Positions 24,622 to 35,799 are shown, numbered from the stretch's first letter. The stretch is DNA of 64,000 bases from Symbiodinium sp. CCMP2592 (GCA_905221615.1 CAJNDT010004713.1:214001-278000); one strand, 5' to 3'. The notes: a model not told the origin generated them from the sequence alone. Made by a program: numbers and translations.

Positions 24622-25267
24622 GTGATGGGTTTAGGGTTTAGGGCTTTTAGGGTTTAGGATGGTTTAGGGCTTGGGGCTTTGTAGTTTCGGATTTATACGG
24701 CTTGGGGCTTAGGGTCTAGAGGTTCTTGGCTCCCATATCTACCATCCAAAGCCCTGCAAAGCAAGATGTACAACCCGTAGATGTAGGGCTGATGATTTCA
24801 GGTATCTGGTTTAGGTGTTGTTTTGATTCGGACCCAACTTCAAACTTAGCCTTTGTTCTTGGAGTTGGAGTAGGATTAACTACTGGACCCAGACTGTGCC
24901 CCGAACTGTTGATAACATGTTTCATGGATGGGGTCCTACGAAGCTTTGTGGGAAGCCAAGACCACACAGGTGCTTGTATGTTTTCGCGGCATGCAGTTTC
25001 ACGCATGTGCCGCAATTCATTCGAGTATGGGCGTGTCCCTCAACATAGTTTCAAACACAGGACTTCCTCTCTGGAAGGTACCTAGCTCCCAACCCTAAAA
25101 CCCCAGTACCCCAAACTATCCCAAACTCCAGAACCCCAGACGCTACTAAACCCTGAAACATCCAAAACACTAGAACCCCAAAACCCCAAAGCCCTAGAAT
25201 CCTAAAGCCCCTGCTTTACTTCGAGACTTCGGGGACTTGTAAGTCGGTTGGAAGGCGCATATTTTTT

Positions 25268-25345
25268 GGAAACCCCACTTAGGGTACTTATAACTCTACT
25301 TATGACCTACTTACTAAGTCCCCTGGGCCTCTAAGTAAGGCTACC
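25268..25345. repeat. Hairpin A, right half only (A16)
   Basis: TACTTATAACTCTACTTATG then ACTAAGTCCCCTGGGCCTCT; the left arm is missing. Confidence 0.7.
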
Positions 25346-25361
25346 GCCGCCTTGTCTCCAG

Positions 25362-25403
25362 GCTGTTGAAGAGCCCGCCAAGCGTGGAACCGACCCGGCC
25401 TTG
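25362..25403 (+). CDS. Candidate exon
   Basis: TCTCCAG^G then AVEEPAKRGTDPAL; donor TTG^GAATGC (GA, phase 0). The frame stays open beyond, through GLGFGMPW. Follows a half copy of hairpin A. Phase-compatible with 24571 and 25856. Confidence 0.38.
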
Positions 25404-25855
25404 GAATGCTATGGACTGGGTTTCGGAATGCCATGGCTTAGTACTCTTTTTCGGAGGTGTTGCTTAAAGGAACCGGGACCATTATGAAATGAGAGTTTAT
25501 AGGGTTTCTTCAAAGCCCAGAAGCCTGAATCATTGGAGCACAATATGACTATGTAGAGACTACGACCATGGGGTCTACAAGGGAACTATATTCCTAGTTA
25601 TTGCGATTCCTTGTTCGAGATCGCAGGCAAAAGTAGCCAAGATACCTGCCGGGAGCTGAAGAGGTAGCTACGGCTGATCCTATACTTGTTGCATACCAGA
25701 CTGATCCAGCTAGTTGTAGCAATTCCCACCATTTCCTGTCGTTGACCGCGCGTCAACCCCCCGCCGAAGACACCTGGTTCCTGCCCCTGTTACCTTACGT
25801 CCAGGGTAATTAATAGGTCTTGACTATCCATAGCCTTCATGGTCCAAAAATTCAG

Positions 25856-25900
25856 GCTGCACAAATGAATGTCGCTGTGTACCTGGGCTTCCTCAGCGGC
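25856..25900 (+). CDS. Candidate exon of a membrane protein
   Basis: ATTCAG^G then AAQMNVAVYLGFLSG; donor GGC^GTGGCT (GT, phase 0). It joins the exon at 26375 to give a continuous hydrophobic stretch (YLGFLSG-VIFAAAFSIVW), likely one transmembrane helix. If unspliced the frame runs to TGA at 25937-25939. Confidence 0.5.
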
Positions 25901-26374
25901 GTGGCTTGGCCGGCACGTGGGCCGCGGCGCAAACGATGAAGGATTTAGGTACTTGTACTGACCAATGCAGCTCATCTGCTTAGCAAAACCCACAAGATCC
26001 CAATCATCGAAGCTTACGAATCTCGAACCCTCGGAGTTTAGGGAATCGGGGGTTTAAGGTTTCGGGTTTAGTTCTCAGGGTTTAGGGTTTAGGGTTTTGG
26101 ATTTGCATATCATAAATCCCCGAGAACCGGGCACCCATACGGCACCTCACCTGAACCCAGAACCCACCCGCAAGCCTCAAGCTAAGGCTCTAAACCATGT
26201 GGAAAAGCCTGAACACATGAAAAACGGAAGCAACGAAAATTCCCTTCACTCAAGGAAGCACCTGAAGCCCTTGACAGAAAAACAGCAAGCATGAAGAGAG
26301 GAGAGCGTTTAGGGTTTAGTGTACGGTGCATGCCATCGTCCCGAAGTTTTTAACGAAGACTCGAAACTTCCCAG

Positions 26375-26461
26375 GTAATTTTCGCGGCTGCCTTCTCAAT
26401 CGTCTGGGGCCCCGACCATCCTTTCGGGGAGCTTGCGGAGTGTCAGTTGTGGATTCCGAAA
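26375..26461 (+). CDS. Candidate exon of a membrane protein
   Basis: TTCCCAG^G then VIFAAAFSIVWGPDHPFGEL and AECQLWIPK (29 codons); donor AAA^GCTCCG (GC, phase 0). Hydrophobic start then a polar loop. Unrecognised; perhaps the same gene as 25856. Confidence 0.58.
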
Positions 26462-26538
26462 GCTCCGCGCTTGAGGCCTTAACCCCGGCTCCTGAAGCCT
26501 AAAGCTGATTGGGGCTTCGGGGTACGGGTTTCAGAAAT

Positions 26539-26643
26539 TGGGAGTTTCCGAAAATTGGGGGGTACCTTATTTTCGGGTCCTTATAATAAGGATCCTACCA
26601 TTTAGGGTACTATATTAGGGTCCCCTATTTTCGGAAACTCCCA
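26539..26643. repeat. Hairpin C2
   Basis: TTGGGAGTTTCCGAAAATTG ... TATTTTCGGAAACTCCCAA. Confidence 0.9.
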
Positions 26644-26852
26644 AATATCAGATCTAGGGCTTGGGTTCCAGGCCCTAAACCCTACGTACCAAATCCTGAC
26701 CCCCTGAACTCTGCAGAGTTGTGGCTCCGGCCTAGGGCGCTTTGTTTATGAGGGGCCTTAGAGAACTAGAATAGGGTTCTGGTATATATTTTACTATAAC
26801 ACAGTAAGGAGCCCCCCAGATGGTATAGGTAATTATGAGGGCCCTTTATTTC

Positions 26853-26964
26853 TACTTCGAGGCCCAGGGGACTTAGTAAGTAGGTTGTAAGTAGAGTTAT
26901 AAGTACCCTAAATGCAGTTGCCCCAATAATAACCCGATTACTAAGTCCCCCGGGCCTCTAAGTA
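26853..26964. repeat. Hairpin A3
   Basis: TACTTCGAGGCCCAGGGGAC ... GTCCCCCGGGCCTCTAAGTA. Hairpin N1 begins about 10 bases later, nested side by side. Confidence 0.88.
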
Positions 26965-26975
26965 CGGTTGATTAT

Positions 26976-27071
26976 GTAAATCCTGCATTACCTTAAGGAC
27001 CCTAAAGTATGGGAGTTTTGGTATGTTCCCTATTATGGGCTATGCAGGATGTATATCATCAACCGTACCAT
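26976..27071. repeat. Hairpin N1
   Basis: ACGGTTGATTATGTAAATCC and TGCAGGATGTATATCATCAA-CCGT. Second copy 46234-46336 in NAT10-like intron 5. Confidence 0.82.
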
Positions 27072-27293
27072 ACTTGAACCCTAAACCCTAAACCCCCTAC
27101 AGATCCCTTAAAGGAGCCCCTTAAAGGTACCCTTATAGATCCCTTTAAAGGAACCCTAGGACCATACCACCAAACCCCGATTCTATTTGTTCAGGCCCGT
27201 GTAAGACCAGGCCATGAGCACCTGAGCTCCTCCTTTTGAGGGCTCCTTCCGGGCTTTTAATATCGAAGCTTAAACCTAGTAGTCGAGTAGGTA

Positions 27294-27391
27294 ACCTTTA
27301 ACCTTTTTTGGGTAGTATAGTCCCCCATATAATCCGTATATAACCCAAAAGGTTAACCTTTAGTTCCCCATGATTCCCGACAGGTAGGTAA
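27294..27391. repeat. Hairpin G1
   Basis: GAGTAGGTAACCTTTAACCT, then AAAAGGTTAACCTTTAGTTC and CCGACAGGTAGG. Confidence 0.85.
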
Positions 27392-27444
27392 ATAGTTACC
27401 TATAATATTCTTAGGGTTTTATTATGATTATACCGTAAAAGAGG

Positions 27445-27537
27445 CCTTAATGATTACCTATGCTATTGGGGGGGGGGGGTCCTTACTATAACTATAGTAT
27501 AATGGGCCTTAAAGCCCTATTCTAACTTTAAGGGCCC
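27445..27537. repeat. Family H element
   Basis: TACCTATGCTATTGGGGGGG, TATAGTATAATGGGCCTTAA and TTCTAACTTTAAGGGCCC. Internal ends pair as GGGGCC-type arms only weakly; the family is defined by shared sequence. Confidence 0.75.
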
Positions 27538-28080
27538 TATACTAAGGGATCTTTACTCGTGTTGGGGTTTAGGGGCTTAGGGTTTAATACGGGGGCTTAA
27601 AGAATGAGTAATATAGGGCCCAGTATACTAGAATCATAACAAGGAGCTCCCAAAACAATATGGGTAATTTTTAAGGCCCCCTATGTCGATATCATTTTCT
27701 AAGGGTTCCCTTTATAGTTAGAACCCACCCGAAAACCAAATTATTCAAGTGCTCGGGCCTCCCTATTACTCCGGACTGGCTTTGGTTTGTCTTTGCCCTG
27801 GGTACGGTTGAGACAAACGTCCAGGGCTTAACCTAAACGCCTACCAGAATTGCGCTTGCTTTCGCGAATGAAAATGTGCTCCCCTCGCTGGCTTTGGCCT
27901 GTTTTGGGCTTCCATCATGTTTGTCGGATATATAAGGTTCTATACAGGCCACATCGTGAAGTAATCCAAAGTAGGTCAGATACTATGTTTCGAGTTCACA
28001 AGACCTCAAAGTAGGGCTTGTTCGCGTACTGTTCCGCGAAAAAAGTACAGGTTCACAAACTGCGTGCCTTGGCTTCGTGT

Positions 28081-28341
28081 TTATGGTTTAGGGTTTAGGG
28101 TTGGGGCAGGTAGGACTTCTTTCTTCTGAATTGATGACAGGCTCTGTAAGCAACGAAATCTAAGCACTTTCTCCACTAAGGCTGCCAAAGATGCGTCTTG
28201 AGCCACAAGCGCCGCGCAAGCAGTAGAAAGTGAGTCGATGAGCTGCAAAAACGAGCGCATCATGTTTGTCCCAAAAGCCTCGCCGGTTTTGGAAATTCGG
28301 GGTCTGGTACCCAACCAGTCGTCTTTTGGCTTAAGCATCAA
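28081..28341 (-). CDS. Possible minus-strand exon
   Basis: The minus strand reads MMRSFLQLIDSLSTACAALV then AQDASLAALVEKVLRFRCLQ, helical and protein-like. The opposite frame is also open and plausible, and edges cannot be set, so strand is uncertain. Confidence 0.28.
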   Translation of the reverse strand: MMLKPKDDWLGTRPRISKTGEAFGTNMMRSFLQLIDSLSTACAALVAQDASLAALVEKVLRFRCLQSLSSIQKKEVLPAPTLNPKP

Positions 28342-28680
28342 ACTTTATAATCAGATGTTTACGCGGATTTGGCTATGTGGGGTAAGCTCTGTTCATTTCT
28401 ACCCCCCTCAGAGCCTTTCTTATTGTAGAACCCTATAGAAGCAAGTCCTGAGGATAATCTGGGCCTACTCACCCTGCATACCCTGAGAAAAGGGATCCTG
28501 AAAGGCACCCTACTTTGGAAAACTATCCCGATGTTTCTGGTCCGACATTGCTCCCAAAAGCTCTGATTCTTAAGCGCGAAGTGCTTCCTCGGATCAGGAC
28601 AAGACAGGCATGGCCATTGAAACTTAAACCCCTACACGCTAAAACCCTAAACCCTACAAAGGCATTCTGATAGCAACCCT

Positions 28681-28808
28681 TACTTGGAGGCCGAAGCGGG
28701 GGACTTAGTAAGTCAGTTATAAGTAGGGTTATGATTGGGGTAACTCCAATTAGGGTACGTATGACCGTACTTATAACCTACTTACGAAGTCCCCTGGGCC
28801 TCTAAGTA
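28681..28808. repeat. Hairpin A4
   Basis: TACTTGGAGGCCGAAGCGGG ... CCCCTGGGCCTCTAAGTA with ACTTAGTAAGT arms. Confidence 0.88.
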
Positions 28809-29269
28809 AGTTCCCCTCTCAGAGGAGCTTCAAGTGGACCAGCGTCTTGCACACCCGAGACCGTGCACTCCTACTTGTATCGACCTAAGCTCATGTTAGG
28901 GGCCTTAGTCCTAAGAAATGCTATTCCTCAGAGCTGTTGTAGTAAAGTAAACTATAGCTACTGCAATATACCCCCGCCCAAAGAAAATGTTCGAAAAGCA
29001 CTTTCGGATTGTTCATCTACCAAGACCCTCCAATTGATAGAGAGTGTTGTGTTTAGGGGTTTAGAGATGTCCAGCAGAGTTCGGTAAAGGGTATCCGGGG
29101 GTCTAAGCAATCTTTAGCAGCCTTACTTACGCTCAAACCAGAAAGCCAAAACCCCCGAGCCAAACCCCAAGCCCACAACCCTAAACCCCTAACCCTCAAA
29201 CACCAAACCCCCTAAACCCTCAAACCCTAAACCGTAAACCCCCCACCATCTCTGCGGAGCTTGCATCAG

Positions 29270-29314
29270 GTACCAGCCGGGCAAGGTGACGTTCCAGAGT
29301 GACACCTTCGAAAG
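29270..29314 (+). CDS. Candidate exon
   Basis: GCATCAG^G then YQPGKVTFQSDTFE plus AG; donor AAAG^GCCTAT (GC, phase 2). It joins the exon at 30018 in frame (AG+G = Arg). The frame is also open upstream (LCGACIR). Confidence 0.52.
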
Positions 29315-29763
29315 GCCTATTAGGGAGACCCTCAAAATAACTTTTAAGGGATCCGTCTAGGGTTCCTTTTTGGGCTCCTTTGGAGGGGACACTCTCTTCA
29401 CCCTACTTATGGCTCTGTTAAACGCGACCTTATTGAGAGGCTTTCGTATTTCAAGGGATCCCCCTTTTGGTGGGGTAAGGGTGCGATAGAAGCCTGGACA
29501 AGTATACCAATATTCTTCCTTGGGGCTCCTTATTTAATGCATGCTATAAAGGAGCCCAATACCCATTCTCATCATTGAGGCCCCTATTTCTGCCTGGGGG
29601 CTTCGGGCTTCGGGTTCCCGGAAAGCCCAGTTTGCCGGAATAGTGCATTGGTTTCTTGAACCCATGGATAGACTCTACCTCACTCTATACAACGGTCCCA
29701 TGTGTTCCTTAGAGATCCTGTAGATTATAGTTGAACCCTTCGTGGACTCTCTCTACAGTAGAA

Positions 29764-29860
29764 GCCAGAAAGTCGGAACATCATTATCCTCATGCCCTTA
29801 AGGTAGACTATAAGGGATCCTAGCACTATTCCTCCTAAAGCCATGTTCCAACTTTCTGGC
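29764..29860. repeat. Hairpin B2
   Basis: CCAGAAAGTCGGAACATCAT ... CCATGTTCCAACTTTCTGG. Directly followed by hairpin D3. Confidence 0.88.
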
Positions 29861-29869
29861 TTCTACTAT

Positions 29870-29972
29870 ATGGGTGGTTGTCAATATTAGGGACCCTTTT
29901 TGGGTCCTTTTTATAGTACGGCACCGAATATTTAGGGTACCCAAAAAGGGACCATAATTTTGACAACCACGC
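29870..29972. repeat. Hairpin D3
   Basis: ATGGGTGGTTGTCAATATTA ... ATAATTTTGACAACCACGCAT; interior GGTACCCAAAAAGGGACC. Confidence 0.88.
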
Positions 29973-30017
29973 ATTTTGATTGACTGGTTCATCCATGGTC
30001 CGCCCGCTTCTCACCAG

Positions 30018-30063
30018 GCCCCAGCTCCTGGCCCTGTGTGAGAAGATGGTGCACTCCGGACAG
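30018..30063 (+). CDS. Candidate exon, joins 29270
   Basis: TCACCAG^G then PQLLALCEKMVHSGQ; donor CAG^GAGGCC (GA, phase 0). GC-rich island between hairpin D3 and telomere-type repeats. Unrecognised. Confidence 0.52.
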
Positions 30064-30293
30064 GAGGCCCCTGGGCTTGGGAAGGGAGTTAGGGGCTTAG
30101 TAGGTTTTAAGGGTGGGGTCTAGGGGTTTAGGGTTTAGAGGTTTAGGGTTTCATGGTTTAGGGCTCAAGGGTTTACCTTCTACAGGCCTTTTGAGCAGTA
30201 CTGTGTTCTGTCAACCTGGGTAACAACCTTAAGGGGCTTGCAAGTGGGGTATAACTGCAGCTATTCTTAGGATATACATACCCCGAACCTCCA

Positions 30294-30430
30294 GGTACCG
30301 TTTTCAAACTGACGACGACTGTCCAGTGCCCTTGCACTGGGTGTATAACCCGTAAGCGTTGTTTCCCTAAGCTCTGCAAGCCCTGCAGCCAAAGGCCGGA
30401 CATCCACAACATACCCTTACAGCTCCAAGA
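30294..30430 (+). CDS. Possible cysteine-rich exon
   Basis: An open + frame holds TTTVQCPCTGCITRKRCFPK then LCKPCSQRPDIHNIP, eight Cys in 34 residues. It starts after a CCAG (CTCCAG^GTACCG). It could be a small zinc-binding piece or chance; the minus strand is also open here. Confidence 0.28.
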
Positions 30431-31125
30431 TAAGTATGTCGTACTATACCACCACTGCTTTTGGTAATGAAGTCCCTTTACCCAAACCCCAGGAAACCCG
30501 CCAACAAAGGTCATCAGCCGTTAAAGAAGTCTCTGAAAGAACCCTATGCAGGCTACCAAGTCAGACAATTATGTTTGACCATACTATACTGGACTATGCT
30601 ATGCTATACCAATCTCCAAGAAAACGCTTCAATCCGAACACCCTCAGCACCCTTGAGCTCCTAACAACACGAAGATGCCCTGTAAGGTTTAGGGCAGACT
30701 CTTCAATGAGCTGGTACTGAGCTTTGTATTTACCTGGAAAGGGGCTCCGCCGGTTTGCGAATTGTGGAAGATGCACTTATCATCCAAGCAACAGCACCCA
30801 TACCTTTGAAATCTGTCAAGGTTTTCCTGTGTGGTTTGAGGCATGGGGTGGGGTCGGTTAGTCAGGTTCCAAAAAGGCCTGTAGGGCTTGCACTGTTAGG
30901 TGATGGATGATTCACGGCTGTTGGTTACCCCTGAACCCTTAACCCTTAAGTTACCTCGACAAAGACCAGGAGCATGATTTCGTCTGGTCTTCAGCAGAGT
31001 ATGAGCCCCTAGGGCTTTAGACGCACTAAACCGTAAGGCCCTAAGGCTTCAAAGCACGAAACAGGAGTCAGTAGTCAACCCTAGAGAATTCTAGGGGCCG
31101 GAATATTCGATTGCATAATCAGAAT

Positions 31126-31240
31126 AGGGTTCCTTTAAAGGGATCTATAAGGGCTATTATTAGGATTTAGTTATTCGATTAGGGTTCCTTTAAAGGGGTC
31201 TATAAGGGCTATTATAGGGGTTTAGTTATTCGATGATATC
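31126..31240. repeat. Two-copy tandem repeat
   Basis: TAGGGTTCCTTTAAAGGG, TCTATAAGGGCTATTAT and TTTAGTTATTCGAT occur twice about 55 bases apart. Confidence 0.7.
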
Positions 31241-32540
31241 ATTCCTGAGAGTTCCGTACTATAATGTACAACAGAGTATACCCAACAATCTCGATCTACT
31301 TGTTGATGCTCCTGTTCACAGCCTCAGATACACCCTCCTGTCAGCTTTAACAGCAGCCAACCTTGGGTACGCCCCCCACTCAGTAATAGTTGAATACTAC
31401 TCATAATATAGATACATTCGGACCTTAATAGTAGCCCTATTATAGACTCTTAATGTATGGGGGCAGTACCTAAAGCCAACCTAAACTCGAAACCCTGAAC
31501 CCCAAACCCTGAGTCCGAAACCCCTAGACCTAGACCCTACACCCTAAACCCCATCCTTGAACTGCCAACGATCCTCGAATTGGACCAAGGCACTGTCTAA
31601 AGGGCCGAAGTCGGGGCCCCTTTCCCGGGATCCGTCGGGGACGAGGCATAGAATATAGAACTTCAGGGGTTCTACGATGGGGTATCACAAGGGCTCTAGT
31701 TATATATAGTCGGGTTTCATCGGGATTTGCATCGCTTGCTATGCCGCTTTTGTAGAGTTGTATGGGTTATCGCAGGTGTAGGGTTGTTGCAACAGGACAG
31801 GGCTCTGCGGCTGTGCTGTAGAGTGATATGGGTAATCGCAATGTCTGAGGCTCTAAAGTCATGAAATTTGTATTAATAACATTAGGGCTTACGGTCTAAC
31901 GGATAGCCCTAAACCCTAAACTCTAAACCTCTGACCACCCAGAGTCCGTTGTAGGGCTGATTTGTTTGGTAGGGTGTTCAACACTTAGAGTTTAGTTTCA
32001 GTTTTCGCAGAGTTCTCCAGTAAACCTTGATACTTGTAAGGTCCCTTGACGCAACCCGGGGAGTTGGGGCTTAGAGGCGCGTAACATAGCGGCCAGAATT
32101 ATTAAGTATACTGTTTTGGAGGTTCCTTATCATAACTATAGTATAACCTATCCCCAAATCCTAATCTAAGTATTTAGGCCCCTATATTACACCACATACC
32201 CTGAGCCAGAGCCGGGTTTGGTAGGTTTCTGCTGGTTTGGGGCGTACAGGGGTCCTGAGTTTCGGGGGGCCCTGCAGCGGTCGTTAGTTGAGTTTCGTGA
32301 GGTGCGATGCAGGTACCGCTGCATAAACTAGATTCCCGAGTAGTATCCTTTTGCTCTTGTTAGCTTGGGATCTCCTTATTAAGACCGAATGGCAAGAAAA
32401 ACAAGTGTGCCCCCATGATAAGAGGGATAGTTAGGAATCTAGTAGTAGAATGTAGGAGCAGGATTTAGGATTTGAATTGCGGCTGCATTTGGAGCAGATG
32501 GTTTTTGCATGCCGCAGGAACGCAACCGCCAGGACCCCCT

Positions 32541-32778
32541 TACTTGGAGGGTCGGGGTACTTAGTAAGTAGTTATTTTAGGGACTTATAAGTACCATAAC
32601 CCCAATTAGGGTCCCTTTTAGGGTACTCATATAAGTCTACTTACTACCTACTTACTAAGTCCCTGAACCCCTAAACCCTAAACCCTACAGTGCCCATATA
32701 GAGCCCTTTAATGGAACCCTTGTGATCCCCTTTAAAAGAGCCCCCTACTTACTAAGTCCCCTAAAGACCCTCCAAGTA
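32541..32778. repeat. Hairpin A5, interrupted
   Basis: TACTTGGAGGGTCGGGGTAC starts the left arm; the right arm reaches ACTTACTAAGTCCC at about 32660, is broken by CCCTAAA-type sequence to 32740, then ACTTACTAAGTCCC repeats and ends CCTCCAAGTA. Confidence 0.75.
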
Positions 32779-33497
32779 GGCCTTAGGCAACCTCAGCAGA
32801 GGCCCCTCGGGCTCGGTCTTGGAAGGCTGTTGGTAGGTCGAGGTAAGGCCTGTTAATTTTCACAAAAGCAACAATAACAACAACAATAGTAGTAATAGTA
32901 AGTAAGAGCAATAATAGCAAGATTATCATCCTGATGATGATAATTTTTATTAATGAGAATATTAGTAACATCCAAACAAATAACAGTACTAGTAAGAATA
33001 AACCATCATACCAATAATATTGATAATCCTACATGAAAAGCCGCTCCTTGAAAAGGGGTCTATAAGGGATCTATAAGAGGGGTCCATGATATAGGGGCCT
33101 TAATAGTTAGAATAGGGGTTTTAAAGATCATTAAGACCCTAAACCGCAAGATCCTGGGAAGCCCAAAGCCCGAAAGACCTCCTCAAGCTTCGACGCTGAA
33201 ACAGCGAGGAGAGGGTTTAGGGGTTTAGTGTTTTATATGGTTTTCGGGGTTTAGGGTTTTATATGGTTTTAGGGGCTTTAGGGGCTTTAGGGCTTTGGAG
33301 TTTCATGGAGTTGCTGCTTTATTCCATGTCGGCGTTTTGAAATATGTTGCAGCATATTAAAAAGGAGTATATATGCTAGTATCTTGAAATATGTTATAGC
33401 ATATTAAACTACGTATATATGTTCGTAAACTGAATCAGTTAGTGAATTGATAGAGTAGAGTGCATTGTATTGAAGTACAACATATTGTAACACTGAG

Positions 33498-33561
33498 GCG
33501 TTCGGCCTCGAACAAAGAGAACTCGCAAATCCGGGCTGACAGCCCAGGGCGACTTGCGCAG
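33498..33561 (+). CDS. Candidate exon, frame unclear
   Basis: CACTGAG^G to GCAG^GCCTGG (GC donor), 64 bases. With the phase-2 start the product is RSASNKENSQIRADSPGRLA and Q; the other frames are also largely open. Just upstream of hairpin A15. Confidence 0.32.
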
Positions 33562-33599
33562 GCCTGGGTTCCAAGTGAAAGGGATCCTAGAAGGGATCC

Positions 33600-33717
33600 T
33601 ACTTGGAGGTTCATGGGTGGTTTTAAGTAGGGTGATCAGTAGGGTAACTAGTTGTAGTTCTTGCCCATATTAAGGAGCCCTGAACCCTACTTACAACTAC
33701 CCCTGAACCTCCAAGTA
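33600..33717. repeat. Hairpin A15 (variant like A1)
   Basis: TACTTGGAGGTTCATGGGTG ... CCCCTGAACCTCCAAGTA. Confidence 0.85.
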
Positions 33718-34656
33718 TACGACTGGTGTAGGCAAAATGACATCGAACTTTGGTTCAGGTGAAGTGTACCTTGGTAGATTATACATTGTGAATAATGCGT
33801 GCAACTGTTTATGTATGTAATTACGTATATATGTATGGCTGTATGTGTGTATGTATGCATGGTGTAGATTTTGAGGTTTAGGGCTACGGGTAAGGTTTTG
33901 GGGTATTTTGAGTCTGAAGACACATAGCTGATTATCTGCAACGGATCCATTACCACTACTACCACTACTACTAAGCTACTCCTTATCAGTACTACCACCA
34001 GACTATTCCTTCTTCTAATAATCATATCATTACTACGACGACGACGAATGCGACGACGACCACCCCAACCTTCCAAGTCACGCGAGGGGCGCGTGGCCAC
34101 GGCACGCTGCGGCTCGCGGCAGCAGCAAACTCAGAGATGGGTTTGGCGGCTCAGGGCTGCAGATTCTTTAGTTTAGAAATTAGGGCTTCAGAGGGTTCAA
34201 AGGGCTTGAAACAGGGTTTTGGGCTTAGTTTTTGGAGGGTTTAGGGCTGTGCAGATTCTTCAGGAATCATGGCTTTAGTGGATTCAGGGTTTAGGGTTTC
34301 CAACGGTTTTGGGCTTAGATTTTGGAGAGTTTTGGGTTGCGGGGTCGCAGCGATGCGGCTCGCTTGGGTTTCTTCCTTTATGCATTATGGTATGATTTGC
34401 AGGGATTTCTATCAAAACCCTCAACACCCCAAACCCTAAACCGTATTATTGGCATAGGTCCTCATATTTCTTAAAACAGATTATCCCAAGCCCGGAACCC
34501 TAACATTGGAACAAACCCTCATATTTCCTGAAAGAGATTGCAAGTCTTTGGCCTAAACCCCTTAAACCCCTAAAGCCCCAAAACCCCGAACTCCTAAACC
34601 CCAAAACCCCTAAACCCTATACCCCCAAACCCTCCCTAAACCCCTTAAAGTAAAAC

Positions 34657-34741
34657 CCAGAAAGTCGGAATATGATTATCCTAAACCCTTTATGGTAAAT
34701 TATAAGGTATCCTACCCTGAAACCATATTCCAACTTTCTGG
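34657..34741. repeat. Hairpin B3
   Basis: CCAGAAAGTCGGAATATGAT ... CCATATTCCAACTTTCTGG; internal sequence almost identical to B4. Confidence 0.9.
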
Positions 34742-34789
34742 AGTTCCCTGTAAGCCCCTAAACCCCCAAAAACCACAGTTGGCGCCGAG

Positions 34790-34838
34790 GCCTGGCAGCT
34801 TCCGGGGTGACAGAGTGAGCACGGCGGCCACCACGAAG
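34790..34838 (+). CDS. Candidate exon, possibly same gene as 35316
   Basis: GCCGAG^G then PGSFRGDRVSTAATTK, donor AAG^GCAGAG (GC, phase 0). GC-rich against AT-rich hairpins on both sides (B3 and F1). Unrecognised. Confidence 0.45.
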
Positions 34839-34853
34839 GCAGAGCCGAGATTC

Positions 34854-34962
34854 CCAGAGACGCCAATAGATCCCTTAATTAAGGAATATTCCTTAAATCA
34901 TATTAGGGATCCTACTATAATTTAAGGAATATTCTTTAATTAAGGGATATTGGAGTTTCTGG
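34854..34962. repeat. Hairpin F1
   Basis: CCCAGAGACGCCAATAGATC, TTAATTAAGGAATATTCCTT and ATATTGGAGTTTCTGGG. Confidence 0.85.
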
Positions 34963-35236
34963 GTTCTTTGCACCAAGCCAGCTAGGGCCAGGGAAAAAAA
35001 CAATATGGTGGTATAATATGTTAATATGGGGTCATATAGATTTTTACGGAAAAGCCAGCTACGGCAAAATACATTTGGGGCAGATAATATGGGTCGTTTG
35101 GGGTTTAAAGAAAAGGGTGATCGAGGGCTTAGGGCAAGAATATGGGGGCCTTGAGAATGAGAACCGGTTCCTTTCAAAAGATTCCTGAACAGGATCCATG
35201 AATGGTTTGGGTTACTAGAACTAGTGCTGTAATATG

Positions 35237-35302
35237 GGGGTTTCTGAAAATAGGGGAGCCTAATGTTGTACCCTAAATAGTGGGATCTTTATAATTAGGA
35301 GG
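35237..35302. repeat. Hairpin C6, half copy before the 35316 exon
   Basis: GGGGGTTTCTGAAAATAGGG then ACCCTAAATAGTGGGATCTT; no right arm. Confidence 0.65.
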
Positions 35303-35315
35303 AGCGGCCTCAGAG

Positions 35316-35799
35316 GGTGCCTGAAAAGGAGGAGTGCATCGGAGTTCGCCTGACGGACTTGGACGCCACGTCCCAGCAGGAGCTCCTGTCTGTCTACCAT
35401 CGGTTCTTAATGTGCGACATGCCTCCCTTGCAGCCGGGAGACAGTCGGAAGTCCATGACGGGCGGCAAGATGGCCTGCTTGGTCGAGCAATTTGTTCAGG
35501 GTGTCATGGAGGATTACCACCAGCAGCGTGAGCGCTACTTCGCCCTGCCCAAGAGTCAGCGGTCTTCGGACAGGTACACGGTGCGGGACTACCTGACTGG
35601 GCAACTGACCGTGCCGGAACCGGTGGAGTGCACCTCCATTGAGTTGCTGCTGGCAACGGAGGAGATCAACGTGATGCCTCTGGGACTGCCGGGGCCGAAG
35701 CCGTTCAAGACCCTGACGGCCGGAAGAGTGGCCAAGAAGCCCGCGGCCAAGAAGCCCGTGGACAAGCAGAGTGCAGTACAAGCGGCTGGCTTCTTGTAG
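35316..35799 (+). CDS. Terminal exon of unrecognised protein
   Basis: After CAGAG^G (35316) the frame is open for 160 codons to TAG at 35797-35799. The protein is polar: VPEKEECIGVRLTDL, then CDMPPLQPGD, MACLVEQFVQGVMEDYHQQR, RYTVRDYLTG, and a lysine-rich tail AKKPAAKKPVDK near the end. GC content and codon pattern clearly differ from the flanks, and the opposite strand frame looks like a shadow. No family is recognised; the basic tail would suit a nucleic-acid-binding or nuclear protein, which is only a guess. Upstream sits a half copy of hairpin C, downstream a 57-bp minisatellite. An upstream exon (34790-34838) may belong to it, but the phases need another exon between. Confidence 0.75.

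Larger units (their letters stand above)
30570..33497. other. Repeat-rich region without a supported gene
   Basis: Tandem repeats near 31.1 kb, an H element, interrupted hairpin A5, ATT-rich stretches at 32.86-33.0 kb and telomere-type pieces. Confidence 0.6.

Noticed and set aside
25404-25440. GLGFGMP as the G-box of a mitochondrial pyruvate/branched-chain dehydrogenase kinase
   Set aside because: Only six residues match, no other kinase box is nearby, and a GA donor just upstream gives a better exon chain.
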